A stretch of 22,299 nucleotides of DNA, taken from positions 364,482 through 386,780 of the forward strand of contig MU646625.1 in NCBI GenBank assembly GCA_026770585.1. Reading direction: 5' to 3'. The DNA is from Baffinella frigidus (taxonomy: Eukaryota > Cryptophyceae > Cryptomonadales > Baffinellaceae). Positions within the stretch are counted from its first letter, which is position 1. Every line of letters starts with the position of its first letter. Shown piece after piece: positions 15,116 through 22,299 of this stretch. The position numbers and the translations under genes were made by a program. The notes below the pieces were generated by a model. That model made no database searches. It had not been told where the DNA came from and saw nothing but the letters and a program-made list of their open reading frames with translations.

Positions 15116-15224
15116 GGGTCAGGGCTTAGGGTCCAGGGTTGCAGGTTAGGGTAAGGGCGTAGGGTCTGGGGTGACATGACCCACCCGCTCTGAAGTCGAG
15201 GTGTGTCCTGATAGGTGAATGCAG

Positions 15225-15345
15225 GCGCTGGCGTCTTCTGGAGCGCTGAGCCGCATGGGGGGCGAGAGTGGCTTCCAGTCCTGGGGGACTAGCGTGTCGA
15301 CGCTGAATCTGCAGAGCGAGGATGAGGTGCTGTCTCTCTCTCTCC
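15225..15345 (+). CDS. Exon-like block ALASSGALSRMGGESGF...
   Basis: It follows acceptor GTGAATGCAG, the same ten bases as the acceptor of the 9288 and 9387 blocks. The frame reads ALASSGALSRMGGESGFQSW, then GTSVSTLNLQSEDEVLSL, and dissolves into CT repeats. It is Ser/Gly-rich and probably disordered. The TLNLQSE part recurs at about 15409 (TLNLQSEEEVISL) and about 15593 (decayed). Confidence 0.4.
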
Positions 15346-15600
15346 CACCCACCCACATGGACATTTCGCTTGCTTCCTCTCTCTCTCTCTCTCCCTCTCT
15401 CTCTCTCTGTTGACTCTGAACCTCCAGAGTGAGGAGGAGGTGATCTCTCTCTCTGTCCAACCCACCTACATGAACACGTCGCTCGCTCTCTTTTTCTCTC
15501 TCTCGCTCGCTCGCTCTCTCTTGCTCGATCTCGCTCGATCTCTCTCTTGCTCGATCTCTCTCTCTCGATCGCTCGCTCTCGCTCTCGCTCTCGACGCTGA
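15325..15600. repeat. (CT)n microsatellites within TLNLQSE copies
   Basis: Two CT-rich stretches (15333-15410, 15443-15592) with CTCGATCTCGCT-like interruptions separate three copies of CTGAATCTCCAGAGTGAGGA. Each tract grows from the CTCTCTC that ends the coding-like part. Confidence 0.85.
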
Positions 15601-15630
15601 ATCTCCAGAGTAAGGAGGTGGTCTAGCCTT

Positions 15631-15775
15631 GTCTCACTCGGGTTGACCGACTATGCTTAAGTTGACATGCTGGGTGTACGGTACAAATAAGTCAACTTTG
15701 GGGCGGGAAAGAGCCCGGGGTCACCAGATTGGTGAGCGCAAATAGACTGAGACAGCGCTAAGAGCAGGTGCCCAT
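15631..15775 (+). repeat. Dispersed copy related to 6090-6200
   Basis: CTCACTCGG, AAGTTGACATGCTGG, GGGCGGGAAAGAGCCCGGG and AAATAGACTGAG match, in order, the segment before copy 4 of the EQSGRAEAG exon. The spacing differs. Confidence 0.55.
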
Positions 15776-16180
15776 CCTCGCCCTTCACCGCCAGCTGGAC
15801 CCTACCACGCAAGGGCCTAGCGTTGAGTTAGAGAAACAGAGTCTTTCTATTGTGTGTACCACGAATCGGCCACTTTGACAGAGGACTCACGGAATTCCGC
15901 CTGAATTCGCCCAACCTTAAATAGCTGGTTTTGCCTATCGCCTCCACAGGGAACTCACAGCCCAAGCCTCTCACGTCAGGGGTCCAGCCTTTCTCCCCGA
16001 ATGCGCAATGCCGGCTCCGATTCCCGGGAGTTATTTTGGAGCAGCGGCGCTGATTCCGTGGATACCCTGACATCAACCACCGATGCTCCCAAACACCAAT
16101 TCCGGGGATCGGAGCCGACAAAGTCAGGGTCTTTAACGGTCTTCAGTCCCTGACATGAACCCCTCCGACCCCGACCAAGC
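15776..16180. other. Spacer with a hairpin
   Basis: CGGCTCCGATTCCCGGG (about 16011) is inverted at CCGGGGATCGGAGCCG (about 16102). No gene is supported. Confidence 0.4.
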
Positions 16181-16182
16181 AG

Positions 16183-16242
16183 ATGCTGCGAGACTTGCAC
16201 CCGCTGGCTCTCAAGTTCCTTTCGGAGAAGCTAGCGGCTCAG
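16183..16242 (+). CDS. Exon-like block MLRDLHPLALKFLSEKLAAQ
   Basis: Acceptor CGACCAAGCAG (to 16182) and donor GGCTCAG|GTCGGT (16243) enclose 20 codons reading MLRDLHPLALKFLSEKLAAQ, an amphipathic helix with good codon bias. The Met is internal to the exon and need not be a start. Joined to 16502 the frame continues GGSPTMEWSVRRSLG. I do not recognise the family. Confidence 0.5.
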
Positions 16243-16342
16243 GTCGGTCCCTGCTCTCCTCCCAGAACCGTTCTGCCGACACGACCCGAAACCCTCAACC
16301 CTCAACCCTCAACCCCCAACCCTCAACCCTCAACCCCCAACC

Positions 16343-16409
<67 letters not shown>

Positions 16410-16501
16410 ACCCTACAACCCAAAACCCTACAACCCAAAACCCAAACCCCAAACCCCAAACCCCAAACCCCAAACCCCAAACCCCAAACCCCAAACCCCA
16501 G
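16243..16501 (+). repeat. Apparent intron filled by (CCCTCAA)n and (CCCCAAA)n
   Basis: After 48 unique bases from the donor, the whole interval is CCCTCAA units, then CCCTACAACCCAAAA, then CCCCAAA units, ending AAACCCCAG. Length is 259 bp. The units again form homogeneous blocks. Confidence 0.6.
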
Positions 16502-16619
16502 GGCGGCTCCCCAACGATGGAGTGGTCAGTGCGGAGATCGCTCGGAGCAGAAGAGGATCTCGACAACTCGAGGGGCTCCCTCCGCCGTGCGAGCGGGGAG
16601 CCTGTCAACTTTCCCCGAG
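16502..16619 (+). CDS. Exon-like block MEWSVRRSLGAEEDLDNSR
   Basis: In phase with the block ending 16242, it reads GGSPTMEWSVRRSLGAEEDL, then DNSRGSLRRASGEPVNF, to a possible donor CCCCGAG|GTGTCG (16620); otherwise the frame stops at 16705. It is charged and likely disordered. After it, TCAACTTTCCCCG / TCGACTTTCCCGG units repeat three times. The spacer to 16936 holds nothing recognisable. Confidence 0.4.
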
Positions 16620-16938
16620 GTGTCGACTTTCCCGGTGTCAACTTTCCCCGCCTGTCGGGCACTTCCCCGTCCGGGTGTTCCCACACGGGTTTTATTTCAG
16701 TGTGAGAGTCGCTGCCGTGCGAAGAAGGACCAACGGGGAATGTGTGTTTGGTGTGTACATAACATGCTCTGGCAGCGCGAGTGGTCCGCGAGCGGCCCCC
16801 AGTGCAAGGTGGCTACTGCAATGCCCTTTCTGGTACAAATGCAGTCACCCTGCATCCAAATTTCGGGTGAGGTGGGGACTGCGTGTCTGTAAGAAGATTG
16901 TGATGATCCACAGGGCAGACCTGAAGAAGCGTGTCGCT

Positions 16939-17056
16939 ACACGGTTACCTCGCTCACAAGGAGCCGCGCCCGCCCCTGGGACCACCGCAGGGCTTCAGAT
17001 AGGCCTACATGTACTGTAGGATCATAGGGTGCGCCTCCTTGTGAGAACCCCTGCAG
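16939..17056. mobile_element. CTCATAAGAAA-family MITE, copy a (diverged)
   Basis: GGTTACCTCGCTCACAAGGA...CTCCTTGTGAGAACCCCTGC, with TGTAGGATCATAGGG in the loop. It is the most degraded of six copies. Confidence 0.6.
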
Positions 17057-17119
17057 ACTCCCTACTGCACCTGCGAAGGCAGCGTCACCTCTGGGGTCTG
17101 GGGACACAGTCCCGTGTAG

Positions 17120-17252
17120 GATGCAGAGCTGCCTCGCTCATAATAAAGCGCCTCCTCCTAGGACCCTGCGTTACATGTAGGTCTGTGTCTAGGGCCCTAC
17201 GATAGTCCTAGGGGGGGGGGCGCTTTCTTGTGAGCGAGGTACCCCTGTACAC
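17120..17252. mobile_element. CTCATAAGAAA-family MITE, copy b
   Basis: GCCTCGCTCATAATAAAGCG faces CGCTTTCTTGTGAGCGAGGT then ACCCCTGTA. The loop carries CCTAGGACC and GGGCCCTACGATAGTCCTAG. Confidence 0.75.
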
Positions 17253-17305
17253 ACGGGACTGTCTCCCCAGATCACCCACGCGATCCTAGACGTTCCGGGA
17301 TCCTC

Positions 17306-17440
17306 CAGCCCTCCGAGGCGGACCAAATCGAGGCTGGAGCATGCGCCAATTCCTCGGGCGGCACCTTCGAATTCGAACGTGCCACCCGAGGAAATGGCTC
17401 CAAACAATCGTCGATTTGGTCCGCCCCTCAGGGCTGGTGG
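17306..17440. repeat. Large imperfect palindrome
   Basis: Arms of about 60 bp (CCTCCGAGGCGGACCAAATC ... CCTCGGGCGGCAC and the complement) meet at CTTCGAATTCGAAC (17366-17378). It lies downstream of the 3' end of the TRAF-like gene. Confidence 0.85.
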
Positions 17441-17847
17441 CGGGGTTGAAGCATGCAGCACACACCCTCGCAGACATTCGACGATATCCGTCCTAGTACA
17501 CTCGATTCACTCGTGCCAAAGTCCCACAGCGCCACCCCCACGCATCCACTCTCTCCACCCCACCACGCCCCCCACATCCAGCCCGAGTCCCCCCATGCCC
17601 CTCGCCCACGCACATCTTCTCACCCCCAATGCCACCTACTCATTTTCACCTCCTCCACCACCCAGCTATGACACCCTCCAACGCGATGTCACCCCCCCCT
17701 GCTCTCCATCCCCTACCTGTCCCCGCCCGGCTCTTCGCTTCCCCAACCTGGAGCCGTCCACTGACCGCCTCCTCTCCCCGCCTCTCCCGCGCCCCGCCCC
17801 GCCTCGCTCTGCCGCCTCGCTCTGCCGCCTCGCCTCCTCGCCCACGC
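17441..17847. other. C-rich low-complexity region beyond the TRAF-like gene
   Basis: The plus strand is CCCCACC-, CTCC- and CGCC-rich (G-rich in the sense of the minus-strand gene). Long Pro/Ser frames arise from composition. It probably contains the 3' untranslated region of the gene. I saw no clear polyadenylation signal. Confidence 0.4.
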
Positions 17848-19915
17848 CTACGCCTCGGCGTCCAGGAAGAGGCGCACCACCGCGCGCAGCTTGACGCTCC
17901 CGTCCGCGCGCACGGATTGCTTCTGCTCCGCTGCCGTCGGCGTGAAGAGTTTGCCCCAATGGACAGGGCGCGAAAGCAACTCCAATTGCTGAGGCGCCGT
18001 GGAAGTCCCCATCTCGAAGACTTGGCGGATGATCTTGTCGTGCTTGTCGAAGATGGAGAACGTCGCGTGCACCCCGCACTTGCCCCGGCCCTCCATCTGT
18101 AACCCGATGAAGTGCAAGTGTCCGGGACCGTCGCCGAGCTTCAGCTGCAGCAGGGCGGATGCCAGGGCGTGGCATCCGACCCCCCCCCCGAAGTCGTGAA
18201 TCTCGGACCCGAATTCCCCCTCCTCCCAGCCGCCGAGGGCGCGCCAGTCGAACACCACCTGTTTGGGTTTGGGGTTTAGGGTTTGGGGTTTGGGATTGAG
18301 GATTTGGGGAGTAGGGGAGTAGGGGAGTAGGGGAGTAGGGGTTTGTGGAGTAGGGGTTTAGGGTTCAGGGTTCAGGGTTTAGGCTCTAGGGTCTAGGGTT
18401 TAGGGTTTAGGGTTTAGGGTTTAGGGCTCAGGGTTTAGGGTTCAGGGTGTAGAGTTCAGGGTTTAGGGCTTAGGGTTTAGGGTTTATCGTGAACCTGAGG
18501 ATTTGGACGCATTTCCCGGTGATGCCATCCGCGAATTGGTGCGTCTCGGAGAGGAAGTCGCCTCCCCCCCAGTGTTCAAACAAACAATATTACAAATTCA
18601 CCTACTCCCAACTCTCTCTCGAGTAGGGGTACACCTCTGTCGGAGTTTCAGCCACGGTAGTAAGCGACGCGCGAGCGGCGGACCGCGAAGTGCTGCACGA
18701 CGTCCGTGTTGCCCTTGTCGCCACGACCTTGCCCTCCAGCTCCGCGATCCTCTCGTACGCGCTCTGCAGCAGCTTCACCGCCGAACCCAGGTGCGTCGCC
18801 TCCACGTGCGCGTCCATGCCCTTCCGGAGACGGCGCGCGTCGCACCCCGGGCACGGGCACGTGACCTCTTCGTGTTCGCACTCCGCGCGGTGAATGTCCA
18901 TGGACACCCTTTTGTGCTGCTCGCTGCAGCCCTCGTTCGGGCACTCGATCATCGCAAGCGGGCAGCGCCATGTGTGTTCCGCGAGCGACCGCGATGCGAC
19001 CTCGCTCCTGCAGAGCCTGCAGGAAACCACGCACTCCGTGCAGCCCTCGTTGGGGCACTTCACCGGCGCCCAGTCGCATTCGAGGAGATGCGCAGCCAGC
19101 TCCCCCACGCGACCCCGCCACCTACACCCCGCCGTCGTCTTGCGGCCCTCCTCCAAGCGCGCCTCCAGCTCGGGCTTCCCCCCCGTCGAGTCCAGACCGC
19201 GCTCCCGCAGCTCTGTCCTCAGCGATTTGACGGTCATGTCGTCAGCTGGCGCGAGCTCGGCGAGCTTCGCCGTGGAGGATCCTTCTCCTTCAGCCTCGTT
19301 GCCCCCCGCTGCATTCTCGCACCGCATCCGCAGCTGGGATATGATGCCCTCGAGCGGGTGGTTGCGAACCAGCTTCGACTTGCCTGTCGAGTGCCGGCAC
19401 GTCGGGCACGCCAGTTTGTTGAGAAGCGCCTTGCCGTAGCAGATCTTGCAGCAGCTGTGCCCCTCGGGGCACCCGCTCGTCGGCTCCACCATCACCCCGA
19501 AGCACAGCGCGCACACGCAGTCGTCGAACTTGACCTCTAGCAGGTCGGGGTTGATCCATGTTTCGACCCGAGGGCTGGCGGCGGCACCACCGCTCGCCCC
19601 GCCCGCCCCAGCCGCTGCCCCGCCCACGCTGCTGGGGTTGTCGGACATCCGCTGCAGGAAATCACCGAGATCCTCTTGCCTGGTGAAAAGCATCGAGACC
19701 CCCTGGCCCTCGCGATCCAGCATCTGGATCCTCTGGCCCGGCGCCCCAGCTTCCATCAGCAGCATCAGCAGCTCATGCTGCAGCTCCTCCATTGGTTGGT
19801 CCAGGGAGGGCGATCGCCGTGCCTGGAGCGCGGGAAGCTCCACCTCATCCATCTGCAGCTGCATTTCATCGATCATCTCCTCCATGGGATCAAGGAGCGC
19901 GAAAGGATCGGACAT
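17848..19915 (-). CDS. TRAF-like E3 ubiquitin ligase (RING, SAP-like, TRAF zinc fingers, MATH)
   Basis: Exon 1 starts at ATG 19915 (G at -3). Residues 1-95 are acidic and Met/Gln-rich, then Ala/Gly-rich. A C3HC4 RING spans residues 135-173 (C135, C138, C149, H153, C156, C159, C170, C173). A SAP-like helix pair lies at about 226-257 (MTVKSLRTELRERGLDS). TRAF-type zinc fingers lie at about 264-375, with two CPNEGC knuckles and paired His/Cys. A short coiled coil (KLLQSAYERIAELEG) follows. Near 18707 the best frame shifts by one base and continues KGNTDVVQHFAVRRSRVAYY to a donor at 18655. A block at 18561-18500 (DFLSETHQFADGITGK) fits in phase. The last exon, 18258-17848, encodes a MATH domain (VVFDWRALGGW ... 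HWGKLF ... KLRAVVRLFL). RING implies E2-dependent ubiquitin transfer; zinc fingers plus MATH imply receptor or substrate binding, as in TRAF proteins. SAP is unusual there and hints at a nuclear or DNA-bound role (inference). Exon joins are approximate. Confidence 0.8.
18259..18499 (-). repeat. Apparent intron of the TRAF-like gene made of CCCTAAA units
   Basis: Read on the minus strand, it starts at a donor CCTCAG|GTTCAC (18499), runs through CCCTAAA, CCCTGAA, CCCCTACT and CCCCAAA units and ends CCCAAACAG|GTGGTG at 18259. The plus strand also shows a 10-bp minisatellite GGGGAGTAGG at about 18306-18340. The donor leaves phase 2 whereas the MATH exon needs phase 0, so one boundary or base is uncertain. 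Confidence 0.6.
18562..18655 (-). other. Probable 94-bp AT-rich intron of the TRAF-like gene
   Basis: Between TACTACC|GTGGCT and GGGGGGGAG|GCGAC the sequence is AT-richer (AATTTGTAATATTGTTTGTT) and has stops in frame. Excising it joins two GC-rich coding blocks in phase. An alternative acceptor is CTCTCCGAG at 18545. Confidence 0.45.
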
Positions 19916-19970
19916 TTCCTGGTGGGTGGCGGGAAAGGGCGGGATTTTTTTTTAAAAAATAACCTGTGTG
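19916..19970 (-). promoter_or_regulatory. Possible core promoter or 5' UTR of the TRAF-like gene
   Basis: On the minus strand TTATTTTTTAAAAAAAAATC is followed by CCCGCCCTTTCCCGCC and then the ATG. TTTCCCGCC (19928-19936) fits the E2F/DP site pattern. The proximity to the ATG means it could instead be untranslated leader. Confidence 0.25.
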
Positions 19971-19996
19971 TGCATCTGTTTGTGCTCCTGTTCCCT

Positions 19997-20394
19997 GAGA
20001 CTGGACCACCGGAAATGACCGAGAACGGGCCGTGTTTAGTCAACTTTACTACCAGGAATCATGGGCCGTTCTGGCGTCAGAACGGTCCATGATTCCTGAT
20101 AACGGACCGTGATCAGTCAACTTCAATGAATTGCAGACCTACATTCGGGTCGTTTTGTTTGCACCACGATAAATTTGGTCCAAAAGTTGACTTAGTGGCA
20201 CAAAAGTTGACCAAATTAGGACCAAATTTATCAAAACGACCCGAATGTAGGTCTGCAATTCATTGAAGTTGACTGATCACGGTCCGTTATCAGGAATCAT
20301 GGACCGTTCTGACGCCAGAACGGCCCATGATTCCTGGTAGTAAAGTTGACTAAACACGGGCCCTTCTCGGTCACGTTTCCGGTGGTCCAGTCTC
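19997..20394. repeat. Foldback element of about 400 bp with nested hairpins
   Basis: Arms of about 185 bp are nearly perfect (CTGGACCACCGGAAATGACC at 20001; GGTCACGTTTCCGGTGGTCC to 20389). Each arm contains its own hairpin (AGGAATCATGGGCCGTTCTG / CAGAACGGTCCATGATTCCT). The centre has AAGTTGACTTAGTGGCACAA. A short insertion, TTTGCACCACG, is present only in the left arm. It sits 82 bp upstream of the TRAF-like start codon. Confidence 0.9.
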
Positions 20395-20832
20395 TCCCTG
20401 GTCAGTAATCAGTAAGATCTTAGTCTAATCGGTTCAACCCAAGGACCGTTCCCCCACCAAAAAAATCTGTTTGCAAGATGGGAGTAGACCTTGAAAAACT
20501 GAGCATCTTGGCAGGCAAGAATTTCTTGCGAGGGGTGGCGGAAGGGTGTAAAAAAACGAGATGCGGTGGGTTTATTTTCTGGGGTTTGATGGCTGATTTT
20601 CGAGATTGTGTGCCCACAAAATGACCACAAACGAAGCGGCGACACAAGCTTGAGATGGTTCTGTTCCTCTCTCGGAGATGGGGGGGGGGCTGTCTCCCTT
20701 GGTTCACCGGGTGTGGAGTGCGCAAGCCCTCTGTCTGGGTCATGTTAAAACCTAGCCTGCTCCGTAATTCATGTAATAATAAAGGTCCCCTCTAGCGTGC
20801 GCAGACATAGCCTCGGTGGACGGTGGAGGTGC
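20395..20832. other. Unassigned spacer
   Basis: Short minus-strand frames (up to 107 codons) have no recognisable motif. No repeats of note are present. Confidence 0.4.
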
Positions 20833-20955
20833 ATACAAGGGTACTTTGCTCTTCAGAGACCGCCCCCCCCTAGGACCACGATAGGGCCCTAGGCATATGT
20901 CTACTGTAGGGTCTTAAGGGCAGACGGTTTCTTATGAGCGAGGTACCCCTGTACA
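20833..20955. mobile_element. CTCATAAGAAA-family MITE, copy c
   Basis: The left end ATACAAGGGTACTTTGCTCT is diverged; the right end TTTCTTATGAGCGAGGTACC then CCTGTA is intact. The loop contains CCTAGGACC and CCTACTGTAGGG-like words. Confidence 0.7.
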
Positions 20956-21216
20956 TGGTGGCTGTGTTGGTAGTAATGAACGTCTTTCTCTTTCGCTGTT
21001 CTAATCCATACAGGGGTTACTCGGTAGTAGTAAAGGTTTCCCTCTCCCCCCCAGCACGTTAGCAGGGAAGTCAAAAAAAACATGTGAATCGCAGACCGCC
21101 GTCTCACTTTCTCATTTTGTGGTCATTAATACCAACACGGACGCCGTGTATGCACCCCACAGAGGCTATCATGTGTGAGCAGGAACCACTAGCTCGACCT
21201 TCAGTCAGACCAACCT
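20956..21216. other. Unassigned spacer
   Basis: I see nothing recognisable between the MITEs. Confidence 0.4.
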
Positions 21217-21334
21217 TTACAGGGGTACCTCGCTGATAAGAAAGCGCCCCCCCCCTAGGACCGTACAGTAGGGCCATGCCTCTGTGATGGTCCTGGGGGG
21301 GCGGTGCTGTCTTATGAGCGAGGTACCCCCGTTA
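21217..21334. mobile_element. CTCATAAGAAA-family MITE, copy d
   Basis: TTACAGGGGTACCTCGCTGA faces TCTTATGAGCGAGGTACCCC. The loop is CCTAGGACCGTACAGTAGGG ... GGTCCTGGG. Confidence 0.8.
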
Positions 21335-21374
21335 TGATACCAACATGTCCCCTACGCACCCCCCCCACAAGCAG

Positions 21375-21498
21375 GCCTGGTTGCAGCAGGGCCAGCGAAC
21401 GAAGCCCCGCGCACTCGGATTCCGGCCGGAGTTGGCTAAATCCGAAAGGGCAGGCGAACGAGGCCCCACTGAAGGATGTAGAGTGCGCAAAACGCGTT
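21375..21498 (+). CDS. Exon-like block AWLQQGQRTKPRALGFRPEL
   Basis: A C-rich tract and CACAAGCAG precede a frame reading AWLQQGQRTKPRALGFRPEL, then AKSERAGERGPTEG, that stops at about 21499. It is basic and GC-rich. No donor is clear before the MITE fragment at 21522. It is unassigned and could be chance. Confidence 0.25.
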
Positions 21499-21521
21499 AG
21501 TGCGCGCAAGACCTCATTTCA

Positions 21522-21681
21522 GGTACGGGGGTACCTCGCTCATAAGAAACCGCCAGGTACAGGGGTACCTCGCTCATAAGAAACCGCCGCCGCCCCTAGG
21601 ACCACGACAGGGCCCTAGACACAGTCCTACTGTAGGGTCCTAGGGGGCGACGGTTTCTTATGAGCGAGGTACCCCTGTAAA
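21522..21681. mobile_element. CTCATAAGAAA-family MITE, copy e, with an extra terminus
   Basis: A solitary left terminus (GTACGGGGGTACCTCGCTCA, to about 21553) is followed at once by a complete element (21557-21681) with 26-bp near-perfect termini. The loop is CCTAGGACCACGACAGGGCC ... CCTACTGTAGGGTCCTAGG. Confidence 0.85.
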
Positions 21682-21718
21682 GGGGGGTCTTCTGCACCCG
21701 CTGAGGCGCGCGGTAAAG

Positions 21719-21900
21719 TGAGGTCTTCTACACGTTGTCACGAAGGGAGGCATTGGCACCACCATTTCCTGGATCAAGCCCCTCCGTGAGACCTTCTGCC
21801 AGCCTATCCCTTACGTGACCTGGCCTCCAAATTTGGGGGCCTGAGGTCCTAGGCTGGTCCTAGGGCCCTACGGTAGGGCGTATGAGCCTACTGGGCACTT
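21719..21900 (+). other. Open block plus palindromic tail, unit 1 of a tandem pair
   Basis: The frame reads LHVVTKGGIGTTISWIKPLR, then ETFCQPIPYVTW, to a stop at about 21843. It then passes into GGTCCTAGGCTGGTCCTAGG GCCCTACGGTAGGGCGTAT. The second half resembles 22206-22299, while the protein-like part does not recur clearly. It may be an exon remnant; no splice sites are evident. Confidence 0.3.
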
Positions 21901-21945
21901 AAGGGATATTCAGGGGGAGGAGCCTGGTGAGCGTGAAGCCAGGAA

Positions 21946-22068
21946 TATAGGGGTACCTCGCTCATAAGAAAGTGCCCCCCCCCTAGGACCACCATATGAC
22001 CCTAGGTGTGGGCCTACTGTAGGGGCCTTGGGGGAGGCGGTTTCTTATGAGCGAGGTACCCCTGTAAA
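21946..22068. mobile_element. CTCATAAGAAA-family MITE, copy f
   Basis: ATAGGGGTACCTCGCTCATA ... TTTCTTATGAGCGAGGTACC then CCTGTAA. The loop is CCTAGGACCACCATATGACC ... CCTACTGTAGGGG. Confidence 0.85.
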
Positions 22069-22079
22069 GCAGGGCCGTC

Positions 22080-22299
22080 CTGCAGAACCAGATCTCGTCT
22101 GTAGGGACATAGGCTGGTCCTGCGAATATCCTAACCGATTCGACGATGGTGGAAAGACCCCACATGCACTTTGCCGCTCGCTTCAACCAGGTCTTGTTCA
22201 TCATTACTCTCAGCCTACATATCCCTCAAGTGTCCAGGTAGTCAAATTTGACGGCCAAGAGGTCCTAGGCAGGTCCTAGGGCCCTACCGTAGGGCGTAT
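22080..22299. repeat. Second tandem unit tail, continuing past the window
   Basis: GTAGGGACATAGGCTGGTCC, then TGCGAATATCCTA, matches about 5912-5943. CAGCCTACATATCCCTCAAG to the window end, TAGGGCCCTACCGTAGGGCG, matches 21803-21882. The repeat is cut by the window edge. Confidence 0.6.

Noticed and set aside
16155-17019. Two long overlapping plus-strand ORFs (245 and 278 codons) with TLNPQPS repeats
   Set aside because: The repeat part is a heptamer tract open in several frames; two exon-like blocks with an intron explain the flanks better.
17379-18102. Pro/Ser-rich plus-strand ORFs opposite the MATH exon
   Set aside because: Composition-driven frames antisense to or beyond a recognisable minus-strand domain.
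18503-19540. 345-codon plus-strand ORF
   Set aside because: Antisense shadow of the RING/TRAF exon, whose zinc-binding residues on the minus strand are unambiguous.
1-22299. tRNA or rRNA genes
   Set aside because: I looked for tRNA arm patterns and conserved rRNA words by eye and saw none; a covariance-model scan would be needed to be sure.

Overview
Organism. This is nuclear DNA of a eukaryote, most likely a green alga of the prasinophyte type. Cymbomonas-like genomes are my best guess, from general familiarity only. The reasons are plant/green-algal telomere-type heptamers (CCCTAAA / TTTAGGG and variants) scattered inside the window, short GC-rich open blocks with high third-position GC bounded by GT...AG signals, AT-richer spacers full of foldback (inverted-repeat) elements, and a RING/SAP/TRAF-zinc-finger/MATH protein. 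There is no bacterial operon structure. A chromerid or dinoflagellate origin is not excluded. Positions 10475-10484 are Ns, an assembly gap inside a tandem repeat.

Layout. From about 1.5 to 16.7 kb no long ORF is convincing. Instead there is a run of short plus-strand coding-like blocks (about 50-170 nt), many with a plausible AG acceptor and GT donor. They look like exons of one large gene, or a few genes, that I cannot name; several would encode charged alpha-helical or coiled-coil segments. Almost every block occurs two to five times in tandem, usually one intact copy beside decayed ones. Between the blocks lie foldback elements, a MITE pair, (GA)n and (CT)n microsatellites, and tracts of degenerate telomere-like heptamers. 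In several places the heptamer tract fills the interval between an exon-like block and the next acceptor, so it forms the body of an apparent intron. From 16.9 to 22.1 kb there are six copies of a MITE-like element with termini ACAGGGGTACCTCGCTCATA.

The one clearly recognisable gene is on the minus strand (19915 to 17848). Its N-terminal exon encodes an acidic helical region, a C3HC4 RING finger, a SAP-like motif, TRAF-type zinc fingers and a short coiled coil. A separate downstream exon encodes a MATH (TRAF-C-like) domain. The intron before the MATH exon is again made of CCCTAAA-type repeats in the sense orientation. A likely one-base frameshift lies near 18707. The product is predicted to be a TRAF-like E3 ubiquitin ligase. 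A foldback element of about 400 bp with nested hairpins sits just upstream of its start.

What stands out: (1) introns apparently built from telomere-like repeats, mostly with the CCCTAAA strand as the sense strand; (2) pervasive tandem multiplication of single exons; (3) a family of hairpins with one conserved core but unrelated palindromic arms.
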